This document shows positions 26,087-34,664 of a stretch of DNA of 64,000 nt, in pieces. How positions within the stretch are numbered: position 1 is the first letter of the stretch; each line of letters opens with the position of its first letter. Origin of the DNA: Ensifer adhaerens (GTDB lineage: Bacteria; Pseudomonadota; Alphaproteobacteria; Rhizobiales; Rhizobiaceae); assembly GCF_020035535.1 (NCBI RefSeq), contig NZ_CP083350.1, forward strand, positions 620,001-684,000. Direction: 5' to 3'. The position numbers and the translations under genes are program-made. The notes under the pieces are model-generated. The model searched no databases and had not been told where the DNA came from. It saw only the letters and a program-made list of their open reading frames with translations.

Positions 26087-26764
26087 ATGACGCTTGGTTT
26101 CCGAATTGTCGAACGTCGCCGGCGCGTGAGCGCCGAAACGATCGAGTTGTTTCGTGATGTTCCCGTGGCAAATGTCAGCGACGTCATGTCTCGCATGGCT
26201 GCAGCCGGACCGGATCTTCGGCCGCTCCATGCCGGCGGTGTGCTCGCGGGTGCCGCCTTCACGGTCAAGACAAGGCCGGGTGACAATCTGATGATCCACA
26301 AGGCCCTGCTGATGGCGGGTCCCGGTGACGTGATCGTCGTCGATGCCGGCGGAGACCTCACCAACGCGCTTGTGGGCGAGCTGATGCTCTCCCACGCGCG
26401 CGCCATTGGCACCCACGGTGTGGTCATCAACGGCGCCGTCAGGGACTACGGCTGGATCAGGAGCAACAGCTTCCCGGTCTTTGCCGCCGGCATCACGCAT
26501 CGCGGTCCCTACAAGGACGGCCCCGGAGAGATCAACGTACCGATCTCGATCGGAGGGATGATCATCGAACCCGGCGATCTGATCCTCGGCGACGAGGATG
26601 GCCTGGTCTGCGTTCCCTACGATGACACCGGCCGGATTCATGCCCTTGCGAAGTCCAAGAACGAAGCAGAGGCAAAGACGCTCGCCAACACGCTCGCCGG
26701 CAAACTCGACCCGAAGCTTTGGGTCGACGACTGCCTGCGCAAGCTCGGTTGCGAAGGCGTTTAG
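26087..26764 (+). CDS. ligK: 4-carboxy-4-hydroxy-2-oxoadipate aldolase / RraA-like protein (LigK type)
   Basis: 225 residues from ATG 26087, which sits at the right distance from GGGAGGA; ATG 26081 is too close. LigK-type aldolases split 4-carboxy-4-hydroxy-2-oxoadipate or 4-hydroxy-4-methyl-2-oxoglutarate to pyruvate and oxaloacetate or pyruvate. Family marks are GTHGVVINGAVRDYGWI, containing the metal- and substrate-binding Arg-Asp, and PGDLILGDEDGLVCVP. The usual GVVxDG is INGAVRD here, a modest variation. Genomic position next to the LigJ-like gene strengthens the call over the plain RraA ribonuclease inhibitor reading. Confidence 0.82.
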   Translation: MTLGFRIVERRRRVSAETIELFRDVPVANVSDVMSRMAAAGPDLRPLHAGGVLAGAAFTVKTRPGDNLMIHKALLMAGPGDVIVVDAGGDLTNALVGELMLSHARAIGTHGVVINGAVRDYGWIRSNSFPVFAAGITHRGPYKDGPGEINVPISIGGMIIEPGDLILGDEDGLVCVPYDDTGRIHALAKSKNEAEAKTLANTLAGKLDPKLWVDDCLRKLGCEGV

Positions 26765-26878
26765 CATCGAGCCGACCTGCAGGTCCGTTTCGAACAGGAA
26801 ACCTGGCGCGGCATCCGCCGGCCAGGGATGCGCGCGGCTGGACGATGACGCCGTGCATAACGAATGTGAGGTTTGATC

Positions 26879-27739
26879 ATGGCAACGACGACGATCGATG
26901 GAATTGCAACTCGCTACGAGGTGCTCGGTTCGGGACCGCCGCTGTTGATGTATTCACCGGGTGGATTTGACGCGACGCTGGAGAAATGGCGGACGCAGGG
27001 CATCTATGCCGAGATCCAGTTTCTGGAACAACTGCCGAACCATTTTACCTGCATCACCTTCGACAGGCGCGAGACCGGGCAATCCGGAGGACGCGTGGAG
27101 CGGGTGACTTGGTCGGACTACGTGCGGCAGGGCAAGGGGCTGCTGCAACATCTGGGCTTCGACAGGGCCTTCCTGATGGGGGGCTGCATGGGCTGCAGTG
27201 TCGCCGCCGCCTTTGCCGTCGAGCATCCGGAAACGGTTCTCGGCAACGTGCTGTTCTGGCCGGTGGGCGGCGCACGTTACCGCATGGCAGGCCACCAACG
27301 CTTTGCCGAGCACCTGGCCTTCGTTCACCAAAACGGACTTGAGGCCGTCGTGACGCTCGCCGGCGAAAGCAACAAGCCCTTCGGCGCGGACCCGCGTAGC
27401 GGGCCGTGGGTCTCGGTCCTGCGGCACGACAAGGATTTCGCCGCTCGCTATGTCCGCCAGAACGTCGATCACTACAAGGTGCTCGTCGCAGGCATGGTGC
27501 GCACGCTGCTCGACCGCGACACCGCTCCCGGCGCCGAGCCGGAAGATCTGTTGCGGCTCGACATACCCACGCTCATCATCCCCGGCGCGGACGCTTCCCA
27601 TGCCACGTCCGCCGCTCGCTACTTCCAGGAGTGCATTCCCGGCTCCGAATATTGGGATGTCCCGGTTTCGGGCCAAACCTCGACAGCCACGAACGCACGG
27701 GTGATCGAGTTCCTGCGTAAGGTCGCCGGCACCGCCTGA
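26879..27739 (+). CDS. Alpha/beta-hydrolase fold protein with cysteine at the nucleophile position
   Basis: 286 residues from ATG 26879 behind GAGGT. The fold is clear: LLMYSPGGFDATLEKW, the FDRRETGQSGG loop, and a nucleophile elbow LMGGCMGCSVAA in which the usual G-x-S-x-G is G-G-C-M-G (Cys103). Toward the C-terminus the position of the catalytic His reads VSGQTSTATNA, so a Gln appears where SGH is common. Asp in IPGADASHAT may be the acid residue. It closes the rightward operon of LigJ, dehydrogenase and LigK. It may be a non-standard hydrolase or a cofactor-free lyase or dioxygenase-like member. Confidence 0.72.
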   Translation: MATTTIDGIATRYEVLGSGPPLLMYSPGGFDATLEKWRTQGIYAEIQFLEQLPNHFTCITFDRRETGQSGGRVERVTWSDYVRQGKGLLQHLGFDRAFLMGGCMGCSVAAAFAVEHPETVLGNVLFWPVGGARYRMAGHQRFAEHLAFVHQNGLEAVVTLAGESNKPFGADPRSGPWVSVLRHDKDFAARYVRQNVDHYKVLVAGMVRTLLDRDTAPGAEPEDLLRLDIPTLIIPGADASHATSAARYFQECIPGSEYWDVPVSGQTSTATNARVIEFLRKVAGTA

Positions 27740-27771
27740 TCGTCCCCCGGGGACGCATCCCCGTCAGGCGG
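27732..27771. terminator. Convergent terminator overlapping two stop codons
   Basis: CCGCCTGA (27732-27739) pairs with TCAGGCGG (27764-27771); an inner CGTCCCC/GGGGACG strengthens the structure. The outer arms include the TGA of the alpha/beta-hydrolase gene and the TGA of the LysR gene on the other strand, so one symmetrical hairpin serves both. Confidence 0.55.
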
Positions 27772-28699
27772 ATGCGTCTTCCAACCCGAAGAAATCCGGC
27801 AGGAACTTTTCCCCCTCGCTTGAGAGGAATTTTTCAAAGGCGGCAATCAGTGGTGTCATGGCTCGGTCCGTCCGGGTGACGGCAAACCATTGCCGCCGAA
27901 TGGGCAGGCCGATGACATCGAGGATCGCAAGCTTTCCGGCCTGGACCTCCGCCGCCACGCTATGGGCGGCGAGAAAGGCCACACCATTGTCGGAAAGTAT
28001 CGCCCGCTTGATGTCTTCGATCGACTCCATCTCGGTGTTAGGGCCATCCGCACGTCCGGGGATTTCGCTCATGAAACGGTCGAAGAAGATGCGTGTCCCG
28101 GAATCGGGACTGCGAAGATAGAAATGCTCTCGCGCAATTTCCGCTTTTGAGATTGCATGCTTTCCGACCAGCGGATGGTGGCGCGCGCTCACGGCGACGA
28201 GAGAATGCTCGCCGAAGATCGCCGCACGAACCGAAAACTCCCTGGGCGGCCGGCCGAGCAACGCGACATCGATCGTACGGTTGCGAAGACGCTCGACCGT
28301 TTCGGCCCGCCGCTCGATGAACAGTTCAAGGCTGACGTTCGGATAGGCGGCCGCAAAGGCGCTGATCATCGGCTCGGCAAAGTACTTGACCGTCGAGACG
28401 GCACCGACGGCGATGTGGCCGCGCTTTACTCCCTTGAAAGCGTCGAGTTCTTCACCGAGTTGGGCAAGCCGCTCCTCAATGTCGCGCGCAGCGGACAGTA
28501 CAGCGTGGCCCGCCTCGGTCGGAAACATGCCGTGCGCCATCCGATCGAACAGAGAAATTCCGGCTTCGGCCTCGATCTGCTTGAGCTGCAGCGTCACGGC
28601 AGGCGCCGTCAGACCAAGCACTTTCGCAGCGCCGACGATCTTACCGTGCTTCTCGATCGCACGCACAGACTTCAGCTGGCGAAAAGTGATGTTTTTCAT
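27764..28699 (-). CDS. LysR-type regulator (CbbR-like)
   Basis: 311 residues. N-terminal helix-turn-helix FRQLKSVRAIEKHGKIVGAA with the recognition part LTAPAVTLQLKQIEAEAGIS, then an effector domain of normal length. The opening TFRQLK-like stretch resembles CbbR-group LysR proteins. It is divergent from hupE (28867) with TTAA-rich DNA (28715-28750) between them, and convergent with the aromatic operon, so its target is uncertain: hupE or the catabolic genes. Confidence 0.88.
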   Translation of the reverse strand: MKNITFRQLKSVRAIEKHGKIVGAAKVLGLTAPAVTLQLKQIEAEAGISLFDRMAHGMFPTEAGHAVLSAARDIEERLAQLGEELDAFKGVKRGHIAVGAVSTVKYFAEPMISAFAAAYPNVSLELFIERRAETVERLRNRTIDVALLGRPPREFSVRAAIFGEHSLVAVSARHHPLVGKHAISKAEIAREHFYLRSPDSGTRIFFDRFMSEIPGRADGPNTEMESIEDIKRAILSDNGVAFLAAHSVAAEVQAGKLAILDVIGLPIRRQWFAVTRTDRAMTPLIAAFEKFLSSEGEKFLPDFFGLEDASA

Positions 28700-28866
28700 A
28701 GGCGGACAATAGAAAAACTTAATGCGGAGGTAAAGAGATTAAAATTTACTTTCCCTTGGAGATGGCCGATTTTCAATGTCAGCAGAGTAACCCCTTACGA
28801 CAAACTGCGCCGCTGGCGAGCGCCTGGGATCTGCAGAATCATTCGAAACATCAAGGGAATCGAGAA

Positions 28867-29463
28867 ATGAAAGCAGCAATCAGGAGCGGTCTGCTGGTCT
28901 TGGCCACCGCATCTCTTCCAGCCGTCGCCTATGCTCACACGGGGGTTGGCCCGGCAGGCGGGCTTGGCCATGGCTTCATGCACCCGGTCGGCGGCCTTGA
29001 TCACGTTCTCGCAATGGTCGCCGTCGGCATGTTTGCCGCCATCCTTGGCGGGCGCGCACTCTGGCTGGTGCCTGCAAGCTTCGTCGCGATGATGGCGGTC
29101 GGTGGCGTTCTTGGCATGGAAGGCGTCGCCGTTCCCTTTGTCGAAACCGGCATCGCTGCATCCGTCGTCGTGCTCGGGCTTGTCGTTGCCTTGCGGTGGA
29201 ACGCACCCACTGACGCGGCAATGGGCATTGTCGGCCTCTTCGCAATTTTCCACGGCTACGCACATGGCGCCGAAATGCCGCTTGATGCTTCCGGCCAGCA
29301 ATACGCGATCGGCTTCATGGCGGCGACGGCCCTCCTGCATATCGCCGGCATCGGCATTGGCAGCATCATCACCCGCTTGAGCGGCCGTGCGACAACCGCC
29401 ATGCGCTTCGGCGGCGGCGCCATGGCACTGGCGGGCGTCGGCCTTCTGGCGGGATACATCTGA
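28867..29463 (+). CDS. hupE: HupE/UreJ family nickel/cobalt permease-like membrane protein
   Basis: 198 residues from ATG 28867. A signal-like first helix ends AVAYAHTG, so His24 becomes the mature N-terminal residue. The His-rich metal motif HPVGGLDHVLAM lies near residue 38, and FHGYAHGAEMP near 138, with about six hydrophobic segments. HupE/UreJ proteins move nickel for hydrogenase or urease. Neither enzyme is in this window. A stand-alone hupE may serve nickel or cobalt supply in general. Confidence 0.85.
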   Translation: MKAAIRSGLLVLATASLPAVAYAHTGVGPAGGLGHGFMHPVGGLDHVLAMVAVGMFAAILGGRALWLVPASFVAMMAVGGVLGMEGVAVPFVETGIAASVVVLGLVVALRWNAPTDAAMGIVGLFAIFHGYAHGAEMPLDASGQQYAIGFMAATALLHIAGIGIGSIITRLSGRATTAMRFGGGAMALAGVGLLAGYI

Positions 29464-29524
29464 TCGCATCTTGATCGCCCCGCAGGGCGCGGCGTGTTGC
29501 AAACCAAGCTTCGCCGCTAGCACC

Positions 29525-29556
29525 AAAAAAGCCGCCTTGGTTGAGGCGGCTTTTTT
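29525..29556. terminator. Bidirectional rho-independent terminator after hupE
   Basis: GCCGCCT (29531-29537) pairs with AGGCGGC (29544-29550). It is preceded by AAAAAA and followed by TTTTTT, so it ends transcripts from both hupE and the small leftward gene at 29618-29818. Confidence 0.9.
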
Positions 29557-29617
29557 GTTTGTCTGTTCACGCTTCTTCCGCAGCAGGATGGCGGAAGGAT
29601 CACGTTAGAGACTTCAA

Positions 29618-29818
29618 TCAGGCGCGCTTGACGGCCCGACGGAATGCCGCCTCGTCGATCCCGAGCGTGTGAAGTGCGCTGGCGGAAGGAGTGCGACGTT
29701 CGCGCGTGGCAGCAGCGCATTCCTGCGCAGCGTTGAACAGGCTCATGCCGTTCTTGAAACCACCAAACATGCTGCTGACCCAGTTCGTGTTTGCGTAGCG
29801 CGCGACCATCGTCGTCAT
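29618..29818 (-). CDS. Small basic protein of unknown function
   Basis: 66 residues. The ATG at 29818 follows CGGAGAGATGAG. The C-terminus LHTLGIDEAAFRRAVKRA looks like a short helical cap seen in several small rhizobial proteins; the N-terminal half is Asn/Gly/Phe-rich. Reality is supported by the ribosome site, a palindrome at 29836-29852 just ahead of the start, and a shared terminator at its end. Function not recognised. Confidence 0.55.
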   Translation of the reverse strand: MTTMVARYANTNWVSSMFGGFKNGMSLFNAAQECAAATRERRTPSASALHTLGIDEAAFRRAVKRA

Positions 29819-29835
29819 CTCTCATCTCTCCGTTG

Positions 29836-29852
29836 TATATGCAAAGCATATA
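29836..29852. promoter_or_regulatory. Perfect palindrome TATATGC-AAA-GCATATA upstream of the small gene
   Basis: A seven-base perfect inverted repeat with a three-base centre, located 18 bases before the start codon at 29818, in an otherwise GC-rich region. The AT-rich arms suit a repressor operator that overlaps the promoter of the small gene. The binding protein is unknown. Confidence 0.5.
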
Positions 29853-29889
29853 ATGCTGCAGTGCAACGAAGAAAAGAGCAACGCACACA

Positions 29890-29920
29890 GCCCTGCCATG
29901 CGGCTACCGCATGGCAGGGC
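29890..29920 (-). terminator. Perfect 14-base-pair hairpin beyond the decarboxylase-like gene
   Basis: GCCCTGCCATGCGG (29890-29903) pairs perfectly with CCGCATGGCAGGGC (29907-29920) around CTA. It lies 76 bases past the stop of the leftward gene at 29996. No T-run follows, so it may be a stability hairpin or a factor-dependent end. Confidence 0.55.
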
Positions 29921-29995
29921 GAGGGCAATTATTGCCGAGGCCAAGATATTGCTTTCAAACCGATCCTGGCGATCGTGGCCGGCCCAGGCCGGCCA

Positions 29996-31048
29996 TCAGA
30001 TGACAAAGCTTTCCATGGTCTCCGGCGCGAAGATATCTTCGGCGCAAAGCTGCCGTTTCGACAGTCCCTGCTCGTAGGAGTAGCGAAGGAAGGTGTCGAG
30101 CGTTTGCCGGTTCTGTTTGAACCCATAGCTCCAGTAGTCGTCCCCCATCAGCCGCCTCGCCTCCTCGACATGGGCGCTGAGCCAGGGCAGCATGACTTTC
30201 AGGGCTGCCGTCTCCTGCAGGTCGCGGTAGACGCGGCGCTGGGCTTCTCCAAAGGCCTTGTAGAGCGATTGGGCGATCCAGCGATGGGCTTCATAGAGTT
30301 CGCGGCGTATGACGATCGTATGCATGATCGGGAATATGTTCGTCTTGCGGAAGTAGGCCCGCTCGACCTCGACGAAGTTCTCGAACAGACGCCGCACCTG
30401 CCCCGATGGTCCGCCATAGGAAGAGGGCTTGCGCGCGGTGTAGAGCGCATCGATGTCACCATCCCTCAACATCGTCGAGAGGGTCTGATCCGGCCCGAGC
30501 CGCTTCAAGCGGATATGCTCCGGCAGGTCGAGCGGAAGCTTTTCCGGTCGGTTCGGTTGTTCCTCACCGCCGGCGAAATAGGTCACGTCGTCTACCTTGA
30601 CGCCATATTCGTCCGACAGGATGCCTCTGATCCATACGGGAGCGGTCATCTGGTATTCCGGCGTTCCGACCCGCTTTCCGACAAGATCCCGCGGTTCACT
30701 GATGCCGGCATTCGCATTCACGTAAATCGAGGAATGCCGGAAGAAACGCGACGGGAACACCGGAATGGCCACGAATGGCCGTGGCTCGGAAAAACACGAC
30801 ATCACATAGGACGATAGGGACATCTCCGCGATGTCGAACTCCCGATGACGCAGCATGCGGAAGAAGGTTTCCTCGACCGGCATGTTCAGGAAGACAAGAT
30901 CTATACCGTCGGGAGCAATTGTCTTGTCCATGAGGGGGCGCATCCGGTCGTAATCCCAACAACCGAACGACAAACGTAGCAGCGAACTCAGAATCTTCTC
31001 CCTGGCATCCCGAGGACGGAGCTGCAAACCGAAAGCAGTCCCCCACAT
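29996..31048 (-). CDS. 4,5-dihydroxyphthalate decarboxylase/NMT1-like protein, paralogue 2
   Basis: Up to 350 residues. No signal peptide. Family landmarks are LSFGCWDYDRMRPLM, EFDIAEMSLSSYVM, RVGTPEYQMTAPVWIRG and ISDEYGV-type LSDEYGV, then RKTNIFPIMHTIVIRRE. The start is uncertain: the ATG at 31048 has no ribosome site, and homology with paralogue 3 begins about residue 20, where AGGGAG lies ahead of ATT and CTG codons (30994-30989). It follows a LysR gene and the ferredoxin reductase on the same strand. Likely a cytoplasmic decarboxylase of a hydroxylated phthalate-like acid, by family only. Confidence 0.72.
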   Translation of the reverse strand: MWGTAFGLQLRPRDAREKILSSLLRLSFGCWDYDRMRPLMDKTIAPDGIDLVFLNMPVEETFFRMLRHREFDIAEMSLSSYVMSCFSEPRPFVAIPVFPSRFFRHSSIYVNANAGISEPRDLVGKRVGTPEYQMTAPVWIRGILSDEYGVKVDDVTYFAGGEEQPNRPEKLPLDLPEHIRLKRLGPDQTLSTMLRDGDIDALYTARKPSSYGGPSGQVRRLFENFVEVERAYFRKTNIFPIMHTIVIRRELYEAHRWIAQSLYKAFGEAQRRVYRDLQETAALKVMLPWLSAHVEEARRLMGDDYWSYGFKQNRQTLDTFLRYSYEQGLSKRQLCAEDIFAPETMESFVI

Positions 31049-31160
31049 GGGTTAGACTACCAGCGGTCCGTCGCAGCTTCCTCTCCCGTCCTCCCGTTTC
31101 GATGGCGCCGATCATCGAACGCACGGGACCCGATGTCCAAGATAAAACCTATAGGCTTGC

Positions 31161-32111
31161 TCAAACGAAATCCGCTTGCTCGACCGGCAAGAGCCTGTCG
31201 ATCGTGTGCGCATAGGGTCCGACCAACACCGTCAGCCGATCGACCATACGGTCAATGAATGCGAGGAACGGCTTCTCGTCGGCAAAGCCACGATGGCTCG
31301 GATGGGCAAGGAAAAGCGTGCGCTTCACGGCCGGCCGTGCGATGCGGCGGGCCGTGATCAGGCCTTTCTTCACCTCTTCGGCCACAATCCCGTAGGGCAT
31401 GATGCTCTGCGCTACCCCATGCAGCACCAGAGCCTTGATCGCCTCGTTGGACTGCACCTGATAGGTGATCTTCACGTCGACGGAGAGCCTTGACGCCGTT
31501 TCCTGCACGCGCTTCCAGATGATGTCCCGGTTGGAGACAAGGGCAAGGTCACCGGCGACGGCCTGGCGGAAGGAGATATCGCCCTCCTCATCCTTGCCGC
31601 TTGGCGCGGCGACATGAAGGAGCTCCTCTTCAAGCAACGCGACCCGGCGAACACCGGGATTGTCCTCGATGTCATAGGCAAGCACATAGTCGAGCTCGCC
31701 TCGTTCCAACGCATCCGTCAGCACGAAGCTCAGCTCTTCGACCACCTCAAGCGCGATGTTGGGCAGCTGTGCGTTGGCGGCGACAAGCAGTTCGGTGCCG
31801 ATCAGCTTCAGGATGCTCGGCGTCGCTCCGAAGCGGATACGGACCTTCTCGCCCCCAAGCGCGATCAGATCGCGCCGCGTTTCCTCGATACGCTGCAGTA
31901 TCTCGATTGCCCGCTCGTAAAGCAGCATTCCGGCGGGCGTCGCGCTCACGCCGCGGGAATGCCGGTCTAGGAGCTGGATTTGCAGGCTGTCCTCCAGATT
32001 TCGGATCTGGATACCGAGTGCGGTCTGCGCGAGGTTCAGTTGTTCAGCCGCGCGCGTGATGTTCCCGACTTCGACGACCTTCACGAAATAGGCAAGTTGG
32101 CGCAGCTTCAT
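31161..32111 (-). CDS. LysR-type transcriptional regulator
   Basis: 316 residues from the ATG at 32111, behind GGGACATG; five more residues are open upstream. Helix-turn-helix in KLRQLAYFVKVVEVGNITRAA with recognition part NLAQTALGIQIRNLED, characteristic of the subgroup related to nitrogen/aromatic regulators such as NAC and CynR. Lies 30 bases past the ferredoxin reductase stop and 113 bases ahead of the decarboxylase-like gene, all leftward, so it is inside the catabolic unit and probably controls it. Confidence 0.9.
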   Translation of the reverse strand: MKLRQLAYFVKVVEVGNITRAAEQLNLAQTALGIQIRNLEDSLQIQLLDRHSRGVSATPAGMLLYERAIEILQRIEETRRDLIALGGEKVRIRFGATPSILKLIGTELLVAANAQLPNIALEVVEELSFVLTDALERGELDYVLAYDIEDNPGVRRVALLEEELLHVAAPSGKDEEGDISFRQAVAGDLALVSNRDIIWKRVQETASRLSVDVKITYQVQSNEAIKALVLHGVAQSIMPYGIVAEEVKKGLITARRIARPAVKRTLFLAHPSHRGFADEKPFLAFIDRMVDRLTVLVGPYAHTIDRLLPVEQADFV

Positions 32112-32140
32112 TGCATGTCCCAGCATGTGATTGTGCCGTC

Positions 32141-33151
32141 TCAGTAGAACTGATCAAAATGAACCTGGGCCGACGGTACGCCGAGGTCAATTAGCATTTT
32201 CTGGATCGCCTGCCCCATCAACGGGGGACCGGCAAAATAGATCTCGCAATCGCGAAGCCTGTCGCCAAACAGCCGTTCTGCGGCTTCGTGGACAAAGCCG
32301 CGATGGCCGGGCCAGGCACCATCGTCGCCGTTCGACACGACCGGATGATAGCGGATGTCGGTACCGAAACGCGGCAGCTCCGACAGCATGTCTTCACCGC
32401 AGATGTCGCGTGCGGTACGCCCGCCATAGACGAAATCGATGGAACGCCCGGAAAAACGCGGCGAAGCGGCGGCCGCACGCGCGACCGAAATCATCGGCGA
32501 GAGACCCGACCCGCCGGCAAGACAGATGATGTCCCGCTCTGCCTCCTCGCGAAAATAGGCCATTCCGTAGGGACCATCGACGCCAATCCGCTCACCAATT
32601 TGAAGGGCATCGAAGAGCTTGGCTGTTGCCAAGCCATTCGGCACGCGCCTCACTTGGAAGTGCCATTCGCCGGCGTCGTTATCGATGTTTGCCATGGAGT
32701 AGGCCCGGTTGCCCTGCACGCCCGGAAGGTCGAGGAGAGCATACTGGCCGGCCAGAAAATGGACCGGCCGATCGAGTTTGAAGCGGAATTCACGTATATC
32801 GTGGGTGATAACGCGAACGGCCGAAAGTGTGGCGAACTGGCGAACCGGCGGGAAATGGCTCGCATATTGCGGCATGAACCTGAGTTTGACGACGCAGTCG
32901 CCCAAGGGGCGAGCCTGGCAGCCGAGCCGGCGTCCTCTTTCCCGATCACGCTCGCTCAGCCCCGGTGCGTCGGCGCGCATCTCGACGATGTCGCCTTCCA
33001 GGAGGTCGAAACGGCAATTGCCGCAGGAACCGACGTTGCATTCGTAGGGAAAGCCCAGCCCGGCCCTGAGGGCCGATCGCATGATCGTATCATCGTCTGC
33101 GCACTGCCACTTTGTCTCGCTTCCCTGGACTGCAATCGTCGGCATCGTCAA
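32141..33151 (-). CDS. Ferredoxin-NAD(P)H oxidoreductase for the Rieske oxygenase (2Fe-2S / FAD / NAD)
   Basis: 336 residues. The N-terminal plant-type ferredoxin domain has CNVGSCGNC (Cys38, Cys43, Cys46) and the fourth cysteine in LGCQARP (about Cys78). The FAD region is RAYSMAN and the NAD region LAGGSGLSPMISVARA, ending with the family-typical YFAGPPLMGQAI and a C-terminal HFDQFY. It transfers electrons from NAD(P)H to the ferredoxin and the terminal oxygenase. It overlaps the IclR gene by ATGA (33148-33151), so both come from one message. Confidence 0.92.
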   Translation of the reverse strand: MTMPTIAVQGSETKWQCADDDTIMRSALRAGLGFPYECNVGSCGNCRFDLLEGDIVEMRADAPGLSERDRERGRRLGCQARPLGDCVVKLRFMPQYASHFPPVRQFATLSAVRVITHDIREFRFKLDRPVHFLAGQYALLDLPGVQGNRAYSMANIDNDAGEWHFQVRRVPNGLATAKLFDALQIGERIGVDGPYGMAYFREEAERDIICLAGGSGLSPMISVARAAAASPRFSGRSIDFVYGGRTARDICGEDMLSELPRFGTDIRYHPVVSNGDDGAWPGHRGFVHEAAERLFGDRLRDCEIYFAGPPLMGQAIQKMLIDLGVPSAQVHFDQFY

Positions 33152-33978
33152 CTCCCTAGGTCATGCTGGTAGGCCGCCGTGTAACCAAGGCGGGATGATA
33201 TGGACGCGACCGCGGCAAGAAGCGGCTGCGAAAATCCTTCAAGGGCCTCGATCGAGAGGCGCTGCAGAGGGCCTGCGATGCCGACCGCGCCGATGACGGC
33301 ACCGGTGGAATCGCGAACGGGTGCCGCGATCCCACGGATACCCGGTTCGTTTTCTTCGTCTTCGAGTGCAAAGCCACGCTCGCGCACCTCAGCGAAAATC
33401 GCGCGCAATCGCTCCGGATCCGTGACCGATTTCGGGGTGCGCCGTTTGAGCTGACCGCTCAGAACCTCGTCTACGACAGCGGGGCTCGCGAAGGCGTAGA
33501 TCGCTCTGCCAACCGCGCTGCAATGGGCGGGCTTGCGCGCACCGAGATCCGATTTCATCGCCAGCGCCTGCGGGCTTTCGAGATCGTAGATATGCATGAC
33601 TTCGCCATCCGAGGGGATGCCGAGAATGATCGTCTCGCCGGTCAGTTTTCTGAGATCGAACAGGTACGGGCGTGCCTCGTTCGGCAGATCCATGCGCCGA
33701 CGCACGAGCGTGCCGAGTGCGAAAAGACCAACGCCCAGGCGATAACGCTCCGTCTGCGGGTTCTGCTCGAGAAGCCCTTCGGAAACCAGGGTCTGTGCAA
33801 GCCGGTGTACCGTGCTCTTCGCCACTTTCAGCTTCTTCGCGAGCGCGCTCACACCGATTTCCGCTTCGTTCTCGGTAAAGGCCTTCAAGAGGTGGATGGC
33901 GGTCGCCACCGACGAAAGGCGATTTCGGGTGGCGGGCCCCTTGTCTTGCTGCGCAGTCTGCTTCTTGGGTGCGTTCAT
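33148..33978 (-). CDS. IclR family transcriptional regulator, copy 1
   Basis: 276 residues: a winged helix-turn-helix (SALAKKLKVAKSTVHRLAQT) near residues 40-65 and the IclR effector domain with HCSAVGRAIYAF and GIRGIAAPVRDSTGAVIGAV. It is co-transcribed with the ferredoxin reductase through a four-base overlap. It is the likely reader of one of the two shared operators in this region. IclR regulators of aromatic pathways respond to the pathway substrate or an intermediate; the ligand is not known. Confidence 0.9.
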   Translation of the reverse strand: MNAPKKQTAQQDKGPATRNRLSSVATAIHLLKAFTENEAEIGVSALAKKLKVAKSTVHRLAQTLVSEGLLEQNPQTERYRLGVGLFALGTLVRRRMDLPNEARPYLFDLRKLTGETIILGIPSDGEVMHIYDLESPQALAMKSDLGARKPAHCSAVGRAIYAFASPAVVDEVLSGQLKRRTPKSVTDPERLRAIFAEVRERGFALEDEENEPGIRGIAAPVRDSTGAVIGAVGIAGPLQRLSIEALEGFSQPLLAAVASISSRLGYTAAYQHDLGS

Positions 33979-34058
33979 GATCAGGTCATCCGATTGTAGG
34001 CTCGTGGCTCGTCCATAACACGATTACGCTGGTATCCGGCAACGCCGCCCGACCGATC

Positions 34059-34580
34059 TCAAACCCTCAAGGCACTCAGCATCTCGCCGACATATTCGTC
34101 ACCATTGGAAATCACGAGCATGGCCGCGAATGGACGCATGTTGGAGAGTGTGCGCGACAGCACTTCATAGGCTACGTCGGGCGCGCTCAGCACCAGGCCA
34201 GTGGCCAGCTTGTTGCGCACGAAACAGGCATTCCCGATCACTTCGGCGGCCTCAGCGGCATTGCCGGCCGTCGTCACCATCACCACCACGTCCGCATCAG
34301 CGAGCTCCTCGACAAGGCTGGAACGTTTGCCCCCCAGGTCCTCGAGCTCCGCGTCGACGGACAGCATGTGCAGCGTATCGCTCGCCGGCTTGGGCGCCAC
34401 GTAGCTGAGGAAGCGTGCACCGTTCCAGGTGAGGCCGGCAAGGTCGCGGAGTGTCTTGAGACTTGCCGAATCCAACGCGATGATCCGCGACTTGCGGGGC
34501 CGCGAATTGGGATAGCTGATACGGAAGCAGGCTTCCTCCGCTGTGCTGAAGCGCGCACTCTCGCTCATTCCGAGCTGCAT
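34059..34580 (-). CDS. Unknown protein co-transcribed with the Rieske oxygenase
   Basis: 173 residues, starting at the ATG at 34580 behind GGAGGAGAAG. It contains SRIIALDSASLKTLRDLAG, RFLSYVAPKPAS and a middle segment ADVVVMVTTAGNAAEAAEV that looks like a glycine-containing nucleotide-binding strand-loop, followed by RNKLATGLVL. It lies 84 bases downstream of the oxygenase gene on the same strand. It is not a Rieske small subunit by sequence. No family assigned; a carrier, isomerase or cofactor-binding accessory role would fit its position but is guesswork. Confidence 0.7.
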   Translation of the reverse strand: MQLGMSESARFSTAEEACFRISYPNSRPRKSRIIALDSASLKTLRDLAGLTWNGARFLSYVAPKPASDTLHMLSVDAELEDLGGKRSSLVEELADADVVVMVTTAGNAAEAAEVIGNACFVRNKLATGLVLSAPDVAYEVLSRTLSNMRPFAAMLVISNGDEYVGEMLSALRV

Positions 34581-34664
34581 AGATCTTCTCCTCCGTTCCG
34601 AAGACGCATGTCCCTGAGTTGCCGCCGCCGACCCCCACGAAGAAGTGTCGGCGGCGCCTTTCGA

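Noticed and set aside
30983..31048. ATG 31048 as firm start of the second decarboxylase-like gene
   Set aside because: No ribosome site precedes it and paralogue similarity begins about 20 codons later. It is kept only as an outer limit.
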